From Erwinia_E haradaeae_F (GTDB lineage: Bacteria; Pseudomonadota; Gammaproteobacteria; Enterobacterales; Enterobacteriaceae): DNA of 64,000 nucleotides. The position numbers were made by a program, and so were the translations under genes. Shown here one piece after another: positions 32,618-42,682 of this stretch; the stretch's first letter is position 1; each line of letters starts with the position of its first letter. The notes below the pieces were generated by a model. That model ran no database searches. It was not told where the DNA came from and saw only the letters and a program-made list of their open reading frames with translations. The DNA is taken from NCBI RefSeq assembly GCF_900698855.1, contig NZ_LR217698.1, positions 930,001 to 994,000 of the forward strand, read 5' to 3'.

Positions 32618-33077
32618 AAAACGCTATTTCCTTCAGGAGTCTTCATAAAGAATAAAATAACTTATGATGACTCTTAATAATTTACCAATTATAGTCAGAA
32701 ACATTTCTCTATAATTTAAATTCAATACATCTACATACCATTAATAAAAAATGAATATCACACAAATCACTTGATATCATCAGTATCAACTTTGAAACAT
32801 TATTACGACTTAGTCATGTTTATCATCCTTATCTATTATATATAGAATAATAAAAATCTTAAATCATCTACTAAATTTATCATAAAAACTCTCATTACAA
32901 AATTCTGAAAAATTAAGAAATTAGGACTATAAAACCTCAAAAACCAATAGTGATAATTATCACCTAATAGCGATAAATCTACTCTTAAATATTAGTCCTT
33001 ATCTAACTGAATATAATATTTATTATAAATATTCTATGAATAGAATTTAACTACAATGAACTGGAATACAGACTAGC

Positions 33078-33164
33078 CTAATTAACATATCTTCTACGGT
33101 CCTTACTCAATCTCTGTCTTCTCACGGCTTTCTCTGTTAACACTCCTTCAAGCTTACCCAATTC
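33078..33164 (-). other. Short basic open frame in a GC-richer patch, unknown
   Basis: 28 codons between two stops on the minus strand, ending in a very basic stretch (VRRQRLSKDRRRYVN). A GTG at its tenth codon follows AAGGA too closely for normal initiation. The patch is clearly less AT-rich than its surroundings, suggesting the tail of a decayed gene. I do not recognise the family. Confidence 0.25.
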
Positions 33165-33611
33165 CTAAGATATTTATATTAAAATATAAATAATAAATTA
33201 TTATTATAATTAGAAAATACAAAGTGGAATCGTTTTTACTTTAAACACTACATCTATAAATATAGATTAATTGTTTACTAATATAGATTAATTAATCTAT
33301 TAATTTGTTAAATCTTTTAATCAGTGTAAAACTTTAAATTAAAAGAATAAATATCTATCAAAATTAATCCTTTCAATACTCATTTCTCAATGAATTGTGA
33401 TATATTATATATGGTAAAATTAATTCAACATCTCTTACCAATTCTTTATTAATTGTGGTATGGCAATTTAAAAAACTAAAAAAACCTATAAAAATATTAC
33501 TAACAATAATATCGATTCTATCAGTTTAACTATCTAAGAAATATCAAATATTAATTTTTTTAATTAATTCTAATGATTCTAAAGTTTTCTTCTGAATTTT
33601 ATGAAAAATAA

Positions 33612-33719
33612 TTAAGTAGCAATATCATATACAAATTGTGTCACTTGGCCCAAAAACTTTCTATTTTGACTCGTATTCATCTTTTTTAAATGAATTTCAA
33701 AACTGTTAAATCGATTCAT
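33612..33719 (-). other. 35-codon open frame, unknown
   Basis: Starts at ATG 33719 (MNRFNSFEIHLKK), second in-frame ATG at codon 14, ending FVYDIAT. No ribosome site seen. The sequence includes a GC-richer stretch (GGGCCAAGTGACAC on the minus strand). Could be a gene relic or chance. Confidence 0.2.
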
Positions 33720-34344
33720 TAGCCATAATGAGTTTTTAAATAGATATATTCTTTCTTATGAAGACTGATCTAGAATACGTAAAAGAATATGCTGCTATTA
33801 CAATATTACAACCACTTCAATATAATTCAATATATATCAAAGACTTATAAATTAATTATTGCAATTAGATCCATTCTGTTCTTTTCTATCTTTTATTATC
33901 ACACTATTCTCCTTATATCAAGGTGATTGAAGATGTGATAATTTATATCTTATAATATATAATAAGATATAAATTATAAATACCTCAAAAAATTGAACAT
34001 ATATTTGAGAATTAAATACAACCAATCTCTTTGGTTCTCTAAATATAACCATTTCTATATGTATAGTGACCCACTATACATCTTTAAATAAACTTAAAAC
34101 ATATTGCTAGATAAAAAAATCTAAATATAAAAATTATGTAAAATAGTACTATAAAAATAGTAAATAACATTTTCTACCAAATATGTTGTATATCTTTTTA
34201 GTAGCATCAATCTTTCACATATCATCTTCAATATTAAGATGACTATTTTTAGAATATTGTACAATGCTTAATAATCAAGAATATAAGCTATGCACCCATC
34301 AAATATGCTTGATGAAAAACTGTAACACTCAGGGTAACAACAAG

Positions 34345-35505
34345 ATGGCAAAACACTTTTTTACATCCGAGTCTGTATCAGAAGGACATCCTGACAAAAT
34401 TGCTGATCAAATTTCAGATGCAATACTCGATGCTATTTTAGATCAAGATCCACAAGCCAGAGTAGCTTGTGAAACTTATGTAAAAACCGGAATGGTTATG
34501 GTTGGAGGTGAAATATCAACTAAAGCATGGGTAGATATCGAAGAAATTACAAGACAAAGCATACGAGATATAGGGTATATCCATTCTGACATGGGATTTG
34601 ATGCTAATTCCTGTGCAGTACTGAATGCTATTGGTAAACAGTCATCAGATATTAACCAAGGTATTACTCGTCCAAATCCAAAAGAACAAGGAGCAGGCGA
34701 TCAAGGTCTGATGTTTGGATACGCTACCAACGAAACAGACGTATTAATGCCAGCACCAATTACCTATGCTCATCGACTTGTCAAACAACAATCTGAAATA
34801 CGTAAAAGCGGTCGATTGCCATGGTTGCGTCCAGATGCAAAAAGCCAAATTACTTTTCAATATGACAATAATAAAATTATTGGTATTGATACAGTTGTTT
34901 TTTCGACTCAACATGAAGAAAATATTTCACAAAAAGAACTTCAAGAAGCAATCATCGAAGAAATTATTAAACCTGTCCTACCGTCTAGTTGGACAAGTAA
35001 TCATATTAAATATCATATTAACCCAACAGGCCGTTTCGTGATTGGAGGACCTATGGGAGACTGTGGATTAACTGGACGTAAAATTATCGTTGATACTTAT
35101 GGAGGTATGGCTCGTCATGGTGGCGGCGCTTTCTCAGGAAAAGACCCATCAAAAGTTGATCGATCTGCTGCGTATGCGGCACGTTACGTAGCAAAAAACA
35201 TTGTTGCCGCAGGTCTAGCAGAGCGATGCGAACTACAGATTTCTTATGCTATCGGTATTGCGGAACCTACTTCTATTATGGTAGAAACATTTGGAACCGG
35301 TAAAATTAAAACCGAACTATTAATCTTTCTTATACGAAAATTCTTTGATCTTAGACCTTATGGTTTGATTGAAATGCTAGATCTACTCCACCCGATCTAT
35401 CGCGAAACTGCTTCGTATGGTCATTTTGGTCGTGAAAAATTTCCATGGGAAAAAACTGAAAAAGCATCTGAACTACGTGAAGCTGCTGGTCTTAAAAAAT
35501 GCTAG
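34345..35505 (+). CDS. metK: S-adenosylmethionine synthetase MetK
   Basis: Makes S-adenosylmethionine from methionine and ATP; tetrameric cytoplasmic enzyme, usually essential. The start is the ATG at 34345 with AGGGT about nine bases upstream, giving MAKHFFTSESVSEGHPDK and 386 residues; an in-frame ATG 81 bases upstream gives an unconserved extension. Conserved motifs: GHPDKIADQISDA, GAGDQGLMFGYATNE, GGPMGDCGLTGRKIIVDTYGG, GGGAFSGKDPSKVDRSAAY. It stands alone. Its product is needed by UbiE, CysG and QueE in this window. Confidence 0.98.
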   Translation: MAKHFFTSESVSEGHPDKIADQISDAILDAILDQDPQARVACETYVKTGMVMVGGEISTKAWVDIEEITRQSIRDIGYIHSDMGFDANSCAVLNAIGKQSSDINQGITRPNPKEQGAGDQGLMFGYATNETDVLMPAPITYAHRLVKQQSEIRKSGRLPWLRPDAKSQITFQYDNNKIIGIDTVVFSTQHEENISQKELQEAIIEEIIKPVLPSSWTSNHIKYHINPTGRFVIGGPMGDCGLTGRKIIVDTYGGMARHGGGAFSGKDPSKVDRSAAYAARYVAKNIVAAGLAERCELQISYAIGIAEPTSIMVETFGTGKIKTELLIFLIRKFFDLRPYGLIEMLDLLHPIYRETASYGHFGREKFPWEKTEKASELREAAGLKKC

Positions 35506-35577
35506 ATACACATTTTGTGCTTAACGATAAAACTTAAAAATGCAAAAAATACAATATCTCAGCATAAATCATAAAAA

Positions 35578-35598
35578 GTCTAGTATTATAGACTAGAC
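35578..35598 (-). terminator. Hairpin downstream of metK
   Basis: GTCTAGT (35578-35584), 7-base loop, ACTAGAC (35592-35598). The T-run that would make it an intrinsic terminator follows it on the minus strand only (35577-35573), opposite to metK. Possibly just a metK mRNA 3' structure. Confidence 0.3.
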
Positions 35599-35800
35599 AG
35601 AAGTAATCTAATTTCAAGCAACATCATAGATTGATATCTCTAAATTAAAAAAATATTTATTAGAATATTGATATATTCTATAGAATTCTTGTTAAGATCA
35701 AATCTTAAAATTGTTTAATTCTATCTTTTCTATATACTAAAGCTATAGAAAATAATACTGAAACCACAAGATGTGTTGCATAAAATATTTAGGAAAATAA

Positions 35801-37309
35801 ATGGAATTTAATGTCAAAATCAGCAAAGTTGAAAAACAACGCAATACCTCCGCCATCGTTGTAGCCATATTTGAATCCCAGAAACTTTCATCAACAGCTG
35901 AGGAACTAGATAAAATTAGCCATGGTTATCTTACTTCCCTATTGAGTGATGGCTTAATAGAAGGAAAGATTGGACAAAGTCTTCTTTTATATCACATACC
36001 AAATATTCCTTCTAAACGTATTTTACTGATTGGGTGCGGAAAAAAACGTGAGACAGATATAGAGAAATATAGAAAAATAATTCATGAAACAATTAGGAAG
36101 TTAAATGATATCGGATCAATTGAAGCAGTTCTGTTTCTTCTAGAACCAGATATGTCAGAAGACAAAATTTACTGGTCTATTCGCCAAGCAATAGAAGCTA
36201 TTCATGAAGTATTATATGATTTTGATCAATTTAAAATTCATAAAACTAAAACAACATGTGCGCTACGCAAAATTACCTTTAATATCTCTAGCGAACGTGA
36301 ACAAGCTATTGGCACTCAAGCTATACAACATGGTCTAGCTATCGCAAAAGGGATTAAAATTGCTAAAGATCTGGGTAATATGCCACCTAACATCTGTAAT
36401 GCTTCTTACCTTACCTCTCTCACTAATCACTTAGCTAAAACCTACAAAAAATACATAAACACCTATACCGTTGATGAACAAGAAATGAATGTATTAGGAA
36501 TGAATGCCTATATTGCAGTAGGGTCTGGTTCAAAAAATCAATCTATTATGTCAGTCATTGAGTATAAAGGACATCCAGATACAGACACCAACCCAATAGT
36601 TCTAATTGGAAAAGGAGTCACCTTCGATAGCGGGGGTATATCCCTAAAACCAGAAAAGAATATGCATCACATGAAGTATGACATGTGCGGCGCAGCATCT
36701 GTATATGCTGTAATGAATATACTAGCTGATCTTCAAATCCCTCTTAATGTAATTGGAATTTTAGCTAGTTGCGAAAACATGCCCGGAAGCTCGGCCTACC
36801 GTCCAGGGGATATACTTACTACCATGTCCGGTCAAACAGTTGAAGTTCTTAATACTGATGCCGAAGGACGTTTAATACTATGCGAAGCATTGACTTATGT
36901 TAAGCGTTTTAATCCAGAAATAGTAATTGATATCGCTACTCTCACTGGTGCCTGCGTTATTGCTTTAGGAGATCATATGAGCGGCCTACTATCTAATGAC
37001 GATCTATTAGCCAATGAACTGCTGATAGCTTCAGAACAAACTAATGATCATGTATGGCGCCTACCAATAACTAAGGAATATCAAAAACAAATTGATTCTA
37101 ACTTTGCAGATATAGCAAATATTGGAGAGGGACAAGCCGGAGCAATTACTGCAGCCTGCTTTTTAGCTCGTTTCACAAAAAAATACCATTGGGCACATTT
37201 AGATGTAGCTGGAACCGCTTGGGATTCTAAAAAAAATACTGGAGCCACAGGTAGACCAGTATCTCTTCTATCTCAGTTTTTATTAAATCGATCTAACTTA
37301 AAAGAATAA
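35801..37309 (+). CDS. pepA: Cytosol aminopeptidase PepA (leucyl aminopeptidase)
   Basis: Hexameric two-metal aminopeptidase that degrades peptides; in E. coli it is also a DNA-binding accessory factor. 502 residues (E. coli 503). The C-terminal catalytic domain is complete: VLIGKGVTFDSGGISLKP (metal-ligand K and D), MKYDMCGAASV, the signature NTDAEGRLILCEAL, IDIATLTGAC and HLDVAGTAW. The N-terminal macro-like domain is present. holC follows after 148 bases, as in E. coli. Confidence 0.97.
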   Translation: MEFNVKISKVEKQRNTSAIVVAIFESQKLSSTAEELDKISHGYLTSLLSDGLIEGKIGQSLLLYHIPNIPSKRILLIGCGKKRETDIEKYRKIIHETIRKLNDIGSIEAVLFLLEPDMSEDKIYWSIRQAIEAIHEVLYDFDQFKIHKTKTTCALRKITFNISSEREQAIGTQAIQHGLAIAKGIKIAKDLGNMPPNICNASYLTSLTNHLAKTYKKYINTYTVDEQEMNVLGMNAYIAVGSGSKNQSIMSVIEYKGHPDTDTNPIVLIGKGVTFDSGGISLKPEKNMHHMKYDMCGAASVYAVMNILADLQIPLNVIGILASCENMPGSSAYRPGDILTTMSGQTVEVLNTDAEGRLILCEALTYVKRFNPEIVIDIATLTGACVIALGDHMSGLLSNDDLLANELLIASEQTNDHVWRLPITKEYQKQIDSNFADIANIGEGQAGAITAACFLARFTKKYHWAHLDVAGTAWDSKKNTGATGRPVSLLSQFLLNRSNLKE

Positions 37310-37457
37310 AAATCACTAAACATTAAAAAGAAAATTGATCACTTGAATAACCTATATAATTTATATTATTTTATTTAATATGAAAATTTAGACTCTAATG
37401 CCATCACCAATAATTAATGGAATTATAATTTATTTATTTTACAAACAAGATAGCAGA

Positions 37458-37913
37458 ATGACAAATGTAACTTTTTATCTATTACCACCTGAAAATTCAT
37501 CTCAAGAAATAACAATCAAAGATAAACTTATATGTTATCTTTCACACACAAATTGGTGCATCGGAAAACGCATTCTCATATCTTGTTCAAGCGAAAAAGA
37601 AGCTGTTAAAATAGATCAAACTCTTTGGAAGCAACCAACTTATTCGTTTATACCTCACAACCTAACTCAACAGGGCCCATCCTACGGTGCTCCAATAGAA
37701 ATAACATGGCCAAATCAGATTTTTACAGGTCCACGCAACTTGCTTATTAATCTCTTACCATATCTCATCGATTCTTTTTCTGAATTCTTGGAGATAATAG
37801 ATTTTGCACCAAATGAACAACCATTGAAACAGCTAGCACGTAATCGCTATAAACAATATCGGAGTTTAGGATACCAGCTACACATTACAAAAATACGCTC
37901 GTTGTGCATGTAA
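37458..37913 (+). CDS. holC: DNA polymerase III chi subunit HolC
   Basis: Links the clamp loader to single-strand-binding protein. From the ATG at 37458 it has 151 residues (E. coli 147), beginning MTNVTFYLLP like the family; an ATG at 37398 would add 20 unconserved residues. Conserved: GKRILISCSSEKEA, LWKQPTYSFIPHNL, GAPIEITWP and the C-terminal QLARNRYKQYRSLGY. In E. coli valS follows; here the next gene is queE. Its partner HolD is not in this window. Confidence 0.94.
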   Translation: MTNVTFYLLPPENSSQEITIKDKLICYLSHTNWCIGKRILISCSSEKEAVKIDQTLWKQPTYSFIPHNLTQQGPSYGAPIEITWPNQIFTGPRNLLINLLPYLIDSFSEFLEIIDFAPNEQPLKQLARNRYKQYRSLGYQLHITKIRSLCM

Positions 37914-38158
37914 AATAAAACGTATATTATATATCTAATTTGTTTCTTAGTATCATTTATAAAAACATATCATTTATAAAGATACTAAAAAGCATCAATC
38001 AATAATAATATACTCGTTTAATCTAAATTAAATTGTTTTTGAAAATTAATTTTATAACTTTTTTCTAAAAAGTACACAAATATACTATATTTAACTCTAA
38101 GATTACTAATGCATACTATAATTATCATTAATCCAATCTATCACTCACTAAGTATAAA

Positions 38159-38830
38159 ATGATATACCCAATCAATTCAATATTCCAAACTTTACAGGGA
38201 GAGGGTCTGTATTCTGGTTTACCAGCTATATTCATTCGCCTTCAAGGATGTCCTATAGGCTGTATATGGTGCGATACTAAATATAGCTGGAAAAAACTCT
38301 CGGGACAAGAAGTATCACTAGAATATATTCTTAAAAAACAAACAAATACTAATCAGTGGTGTATGGCAAGCAAAGAAATACTTCTTAATGTAATTTATAG
38401 ACAGCAATGGACAGCAAAGCATATTGTTATTACTGGTGGTGAGCCTTGCTTGCATGATCTAATACCACTAACCAAAATATTAGAAAATGCAGGTTTTACT
38501 TGTCAAATAGAAACAAGCGGAACTCATTTTATTCTTTGCACAAAAAAAACATGGGTTACAGTGTCACCCAAAATCAATATGAATAGACACTATCCAGTAC
38601 TTTATGAATCCCTAGTAAGAGCAGACGAAATCAAACATCCAGTAGGATGCCTAAGTGATATAAAAGAATTAGATACCTATCTTCAAAAGATTCATGATAA
38701 TAAACAACGTGTTATCTCATTACAACCAATTAGTCAAAAAACCAACGCTATCCAACTCTGTATTAAAACATGTATCACTCGAAACTGGAGACTATCAATT
38801 CAAAGTCATAAGTATCTTAATCTTAACTGA
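38159..38830 (+). CDS. queE: 7-carboxy-7-deazaguanine synthase QueE
   Basis: Radical SAM enzyme that contracts the pterin ring from 6-carboxytetrahydropterin to 7-carboxy-7-deazaguanine in queuosine synthesis. 223 residues, as in E. coli. The cluster-binding motif is C31-x3-C35-x2-C38 (CPIGCIWC), followed by VITGGEPCLH, QIETSGT and VSPK. The start MIYPINSIFQTLQGEG matches the family. With queD nearby it covers two consecutive pathway steps; folE and queC must be elsewhere if queuosine is made. Confidence 0.95.
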   Translation: MIYPINSIFQTLQGEGLYSGLPAIFIRLQGCPIGCIWCDTKYSWKKLSGQEVSLEYILKKQTNTNQWCMASKEILLNVIYRQQWTAKHIVITGGEPCLHDLIPLTKILENAGFTCQIETSGTHFILCTKKTWVTVSPKINMNRHYPVLYESLVRADEIKHPVGCLSDIKELDTYLQKIHDNKQRVISLQPISQKTNAIQLCIKTCITRNWRLSIQSHKYLNLN

Positions 38831-39219
38831 ATATTAAAAAATAAAAAATCAAATCAAAATATTAAAAAATCACTTTAAATCCCATTTTCTTATCTTTAAA
38901 AAAATAATTAGAAAACTCTTCTCTTTGATCCCTAGTGGAGCTTCTATCTTCCATATAAAGATGGCCATCTGTATCAAAATTTAAACTAAATTGTTGTAGA
39001 AACAATTCAACATCATCACTAACAAGACAAAAAAACTTACCACAATTTTCTCTTTAAAAAAATCATCATATTTTAAATATATAACTGTATAATTGCATTC
39101 GTAATCTAAAACCTAACTCACCTTAGATATTACAATCTACTAAAGCTAACACTTTACTATGCTATATACATAGTAATGATTAAGATATATGAATAACCAT
39201 TAAGATCTGAAATAAAAAT
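38831..39219. other. queE-queD intergenic region with a gene remnant
   Basis: 389 bases between the convergent queE and queD. It contains an open minus-strand frame without a start codon (38862-39053), described separately. Confidence 0.5.
38862..39053 (-). pseudogene. Probable remnant of a small unidentified gene
   Basis: 63 sense codons open on the minus strand with protein-like composition (SDDVELFLQQFSLNFDTDG, then MEDRSSTRDQREEFSNYFF) and an in-frame stop at the left end. An upstream in-frame stop comes before any ATG, and neighbouring frames continue a few residues upstream, as expected after a frameshift or 5' loss. The pattern faintly resembles small acyl-carrier-like DUF1493 proteins, but I cannot support a family. 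Transcription or function is unknown. Confidence 0.35.
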
Positions 39220-39576
39220 TTAACCACGATACACGCATCCAGAAGTGCATGTCTCTCGGACAGAGACTGCGCTTAAAGTTGGTAACGATAATTTCATTTT
39301 TATCCAAATCCATTCCACCAATAATTCACTAGTTGGATTTGAAAGACCTGGAATAATATTGAGATAAGAGTGATCTAACTGATCATAAATAGGTTGAAAT
39401 GCACTTTGAATCTTAGAAAAATCCATAACCCAACCAGTATAACAATTTAATTCACCAGTTACTTCTAAACGAATTAAAAAAGAATGCCCGTGTAAACGAC
39501 CACACTTATGCCCTTCAGGGACATTAGGTAAGTAATGTGCAGCTTCAAACTGAAATTCTTTAAATATACTATGCAC
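39220..39576 (-). CDS. queD: 6-carboxy-5,6,7,8-tetrahydropterin synthase QueD
   Basis: Zinc enzyme converting dihydroneopterin triphosphate to 6-carboxytetrahydropterin, early in queuosine synthesis. 118 residues (E. coli 121). The start is GTG at 39576 with AGGT a few bases upstream. Zinc ligands H14, H29 and H31; nucleophile C25 in EGHKCGRLHGHS; also VMDFSKI, LDHSYLN and NPTSE. The C-terminus ETCTSGCVYRG is intact. It is divergent from cysJ across 1.3 kb, preserving the E. coli queD/cysJ arrangement. Confidence 0.96.
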   Translation of the reverse strand: MHSIFKEFQFEAAHYLPNVPEGHKCGRLHGHSFLIRLEVTGELNCYTGWVMDFSKIQSAFQPIYDQLDHSYLNIIPGLSNPTSELLVEWIWIKMKLSLPTLSAVSVRETCTSGCVYRG

Positions 39577-40879
39577 TGCAACACCTAGTTATAATTAAAA
39601 TGTTTAGCTTCTAAATATATCTCAATAAAACGCTTAACAACACCGTTATTTTACTTTAATAAAAATACCAAATTTTAATTAAATCATCGCATTTCCTAAA
39701 AAATATAAATTCAATTTTATCCTTATTTCTGATCCTTATGCACTAATGGATCCATAAAATGGACAACACGCTTAGTGCTCTAAAGAACAGCATTTAACTT
39801 TTAATCATAAAAATTATTTTAACTTTAGCATGCAATAACAAATAAGAAAATAACTTAATATAAGTTACTTATGAATGACTAAATATCTCATTATTTTAAT
39901 CTTGTCTATCAAAAAAAATCAAAAATGATAATGATCTCATCTACTACATTAGATGTATTAGAATCACTGTATTCAGACTCAAAAAGTCAAACTAATGCCT
40001 CAATACTATAATTATAAAAAATGCATCTTAAAAACTAACTGACCATTATAAACTTAAGAACACTCCTATAAAACGAATCAGTTTATTAAAACTTACTACC
40101 AGTACTAAAAATAACACAAGTATATTATTCCATATCTTCGCAGAATATTTTGAATAACAGAATCCACAGATTATATTAACTGTATCTACAATAGAGATTT
40201 TTCCTTAAAATTACAAAGCATAAAAACAAATAACAAATACCATTCATTATCTTAAATACAGATAACCTGTCAAGAAATCACTTCTCATAATTGTATATCA
40301 AAACACAATAACTATTAACAAATTATATTATCAACAATGATCTTCTCTATTAAGAATCACCAATTATTTAATTGATATATAGCTTTATTTAATTAATATA
40401 TTTTTAAATAAAAAAAATCTTGATTTCTGATCATACAATCCATCTAACAATTTTTAAATCTTAAAAACCATTAACCTCTATCCTCTATCTAAAGCTAAAA
40501 TAATCATATACTGTAAATCTAAAAATAAAAACCAGAAAAATAATAAAAATACTGAATTTAACTTTTTATATTATAAAGATATGCAAAATTTATATTTTTC
40601 ACTTTCTCATATTAAGAAAGAAATACTTATTTTACCTGGATGCGTGCTAAGATTTAACAGAGATATTTTAGATCCAGAATTAACTTATTTAACAAAAACA
40701 CATGTTATCACAATAATAAAAATTTGCATAAAAATAGAATTATGGTAATAAATAAATCATTCACAAAAAATAAAACATTTCGGTTATCATGATAATTGAG
40801 AATAAACCCTTATTCAAAAATTAAAACTATCAACCTAACCCTTTCTGTGTACATCTCTTAAATCTGGAATTTTGATGAA
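39577..40879. other. queD-cysJ divergent intergenic region
   Basis: 1.3 kb, AT-rich. It should hold the divergent promoters, but candidate -10 boxes are too common to choose. A 7-bp inverted repeat GCACTAA/TTAGTGC (39740-39746, 39772-39778) is the only structure noticed. No CysB site can be called. Confidence 0.5.
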
Positions 40880-42682
40880 ATGACTACTCAAGCACCTGCG
40901 AAGAATATGTTACCACTCAATCCGGAAAAACTGGATCTCTTACATTCAATCATAGATGATTGCTCGAGCTCTCAATTAACCTGGATTACCGGTTATATCT
41001 CGGGAATCATTTATCAAACAGAAAAAAACAAATTCTGTCCAGTAAAAAAAGAAACCCCCAGACCGACTATTACGATCATTTCTGCATCTCAGACTGGAAA
41101 TGCTCGTCGTTTGGCTAAAGAACTTTACGACAGACTAAGTCTTGAAAAATTAAACTCTAATCTCATAAATGCTAGTGACTATCAGTTTAAAAAAATTAAT
41201 CAAGAACAAATATTGGTGCTCATCACATCTACCCAAGGAAATGGCGAACCTCCAGAAGAGGCACTAGCATTATATAAATTCTTAATGTCACAAAAAGCGC
41301 CTAATATTAATTCTTGCACATTTGCCGTATTTGGATTAGGTGATAGTTCTTATGAATTATTTAATCAAGCTGGTAAAGATTTTGATAGAAGATTAGAGGA
41401 GTTAGGCGCTACGCGCCTACTAAATCGAATAGACGCTGATGTAGAATTTTCTGATCAAGCTTCTTCTTGGCGTACTCAATTGGTTGATATATTAAAAGAC
41501 CAATCTCGAGATACAATTAATCAAATGCTCACCCCAAATATAAAAAATATAAATTCAATAAACAATACCTTGTATACTAAAGATACACCATTAAAAGCCC
41601 GTCTTTTAGTCAATCAAAAAATCACTGGAAGGAATTCCGATCAAGATGTGCGCCATATTGAAATTGACATAAGCCATTCAAATTTAATCTATCAACCAGG
41701 CGACTCACTAGGAGTTTGGTTTGAAAATGATCCAGAATTAGTAGAAGAATTAATGCATCTGACATGCCTCTCTTCTGATGATAAAGTAATTGTAAGTGGT
41801 AATCTTATTTCAATCCAAGAGGCGCTAAAAACTCATTATGAATTAACCATCAATACCGCTCAAATTATTAAAAAATATGCTTTTCTCTCATCCAACAATT
41901 ACCTCATATCACAACTTGATACTCAAGATAAATTGCAAAAATATGCAAATAATACACCTATTGTTGAAATGCTTCGCTCTTCTCCATCTAAACTCAATGC
42001 TCAAGATTTTATCGATATACTGCGTCCAATTTCTCCACGATTATACTCAATTTCTTCCGCACAAGAAGAAAATGAAAACGAAATTCATATTACAGTAAGC
42101 GTTGTTCGATTCAATATAGATGGACGAACTCGATCTGGCGGTGCCTCTAGCTATCTAGCAGATCGACTCCATGAAAATGATGAAATACGTATTTTTATTG
42201 AACAAAATAATCATTTTCGCTTACCAGAGAACCCAGAAAAACCAATTATTATGATTGGACCTGGCACTGGTATTGCACCATTTAGAGCTTTCATGCAAAA
42301 ACGAAATAGCGAACAAGCTTGTGGCAAAAATTGGCTGTTTTTTGGAAACCCACATTTTACTGAAGATTTTTTATATCAAGTTGAATGGCAAAGATATGTA
42401 AAAAATGGTTTATTAACTCACATTGATTTAGCTTGGTCACGTGATCAAGAAGATAAAATCTATGTCCAAGATAGAATTTATGCTAGAGGTAAAGAAATAT
42501 GGAACTGGATTCAAGATGGCGCACACCTTTATATATGTGGTAATGCTAGGCATATGGCTAAAGATGTCGAAAAAGCTCTATTAAAAATAATTGAAAAATT
42601 TGGAAAAATGGATAGTAAAACTGCAGATAATTTTTTAAATGATCTGCGTATCGAACACCGTTATCAGAGGGACGTCTATTAA
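40880..42682 (+). CDS. cysJ: Sulfite reductase flavoprotein alpha subunit CysJ
   Basis: FAD/FMN diflavin reductase that passes NADPH electrons to CysI for six-electron reduction of sulfite. 600 residues (E. coli 599). The N-terminal flavodoxin domain (about 65-205) carries ISASQTGNARRLA and STQGNGEPPEEA; then the FAD-binding domain with RLYSISSA and SGGASSYLADRL; then the NADPH-binding domain with IGPGTGIAPFRAFMQ, NWLFFGNP, YICGNARHMAKDVE and the C-terminal RYQRDVY. Its stop overlaps the cysI start by one base (TAATG), so translation is probably coupled. Confidence 0.98.
   Translation: MTTQAPAKNMLPLNPEKLDLLHSIIDDCSSSQLTWITGYISGIIYQTEKNKFCPVKKETPRPTITIISASQTGNARRLAKELYDRLSLEKLNSNLINASDYQFKKINQEQILVLITSTQGNGEPPEEALALYKFLMSQKAPNINSCTFAVFGLGDSSYELFNQAGKDFDRRLEELGATRLLNRIDADVEFSDQASSWRTQLVDILKDQSRDTINQMLTPNIKNINSINNTLYTKDTPLKARLLVNQKITGRNSDQDVRHIEIDISHSNLIYQPGDSLGVWFENDPELVEELMHLTCLSSDDKVIVSGNLISIQEALKTHYELTINTAQIIKKYAFLSSNNYLISQLDTQDKLQKYANNTPIVEMLRSSPSKLNAQDFIDILRPISPRLYSISSAQEENENEIHITVSVVRFNIDGRTRSGGASSYLADRLHENDEIRIFIEQNNHFRLPENPEKPIIMIGPGTGIAPFRAFMQKRNSEQACGKNWLFFGNPHFTEDFLYQVEWQRYVKNGLLTHIDLAWSRDQEDKIYVQDRIYARGKEIWNWIQDGAHLYICGNARHMAKDVEKALLKIIEKFGKMDSKTADNFLNDLRIEHRYQRDVY

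Larger units (their letters stand above)
32618..34344. other. Autotransporter-metK divergent intergenic region
   Basis: 1.7 kb without an intact known gene. Two minus-strand open frames stand out from the AT-rich background: a 28-codon basic frame at 33078-33164 and a 35-codon frame at 33612-33719. Neither is recognised. E. coli speA, divergent from metK, is not detectable. I see no MetJ-type AGACGTCT box before metK. Confidence 0.45.

Noticed and set aside
39740..39778. Inverted repeat GCACTAA/TTAGTGC between queD and cysJ as a riboswitch or CysB site
   Set aside because: Short arms, long loop and no match to a known preQ1 riboswitch or CysB pattern.
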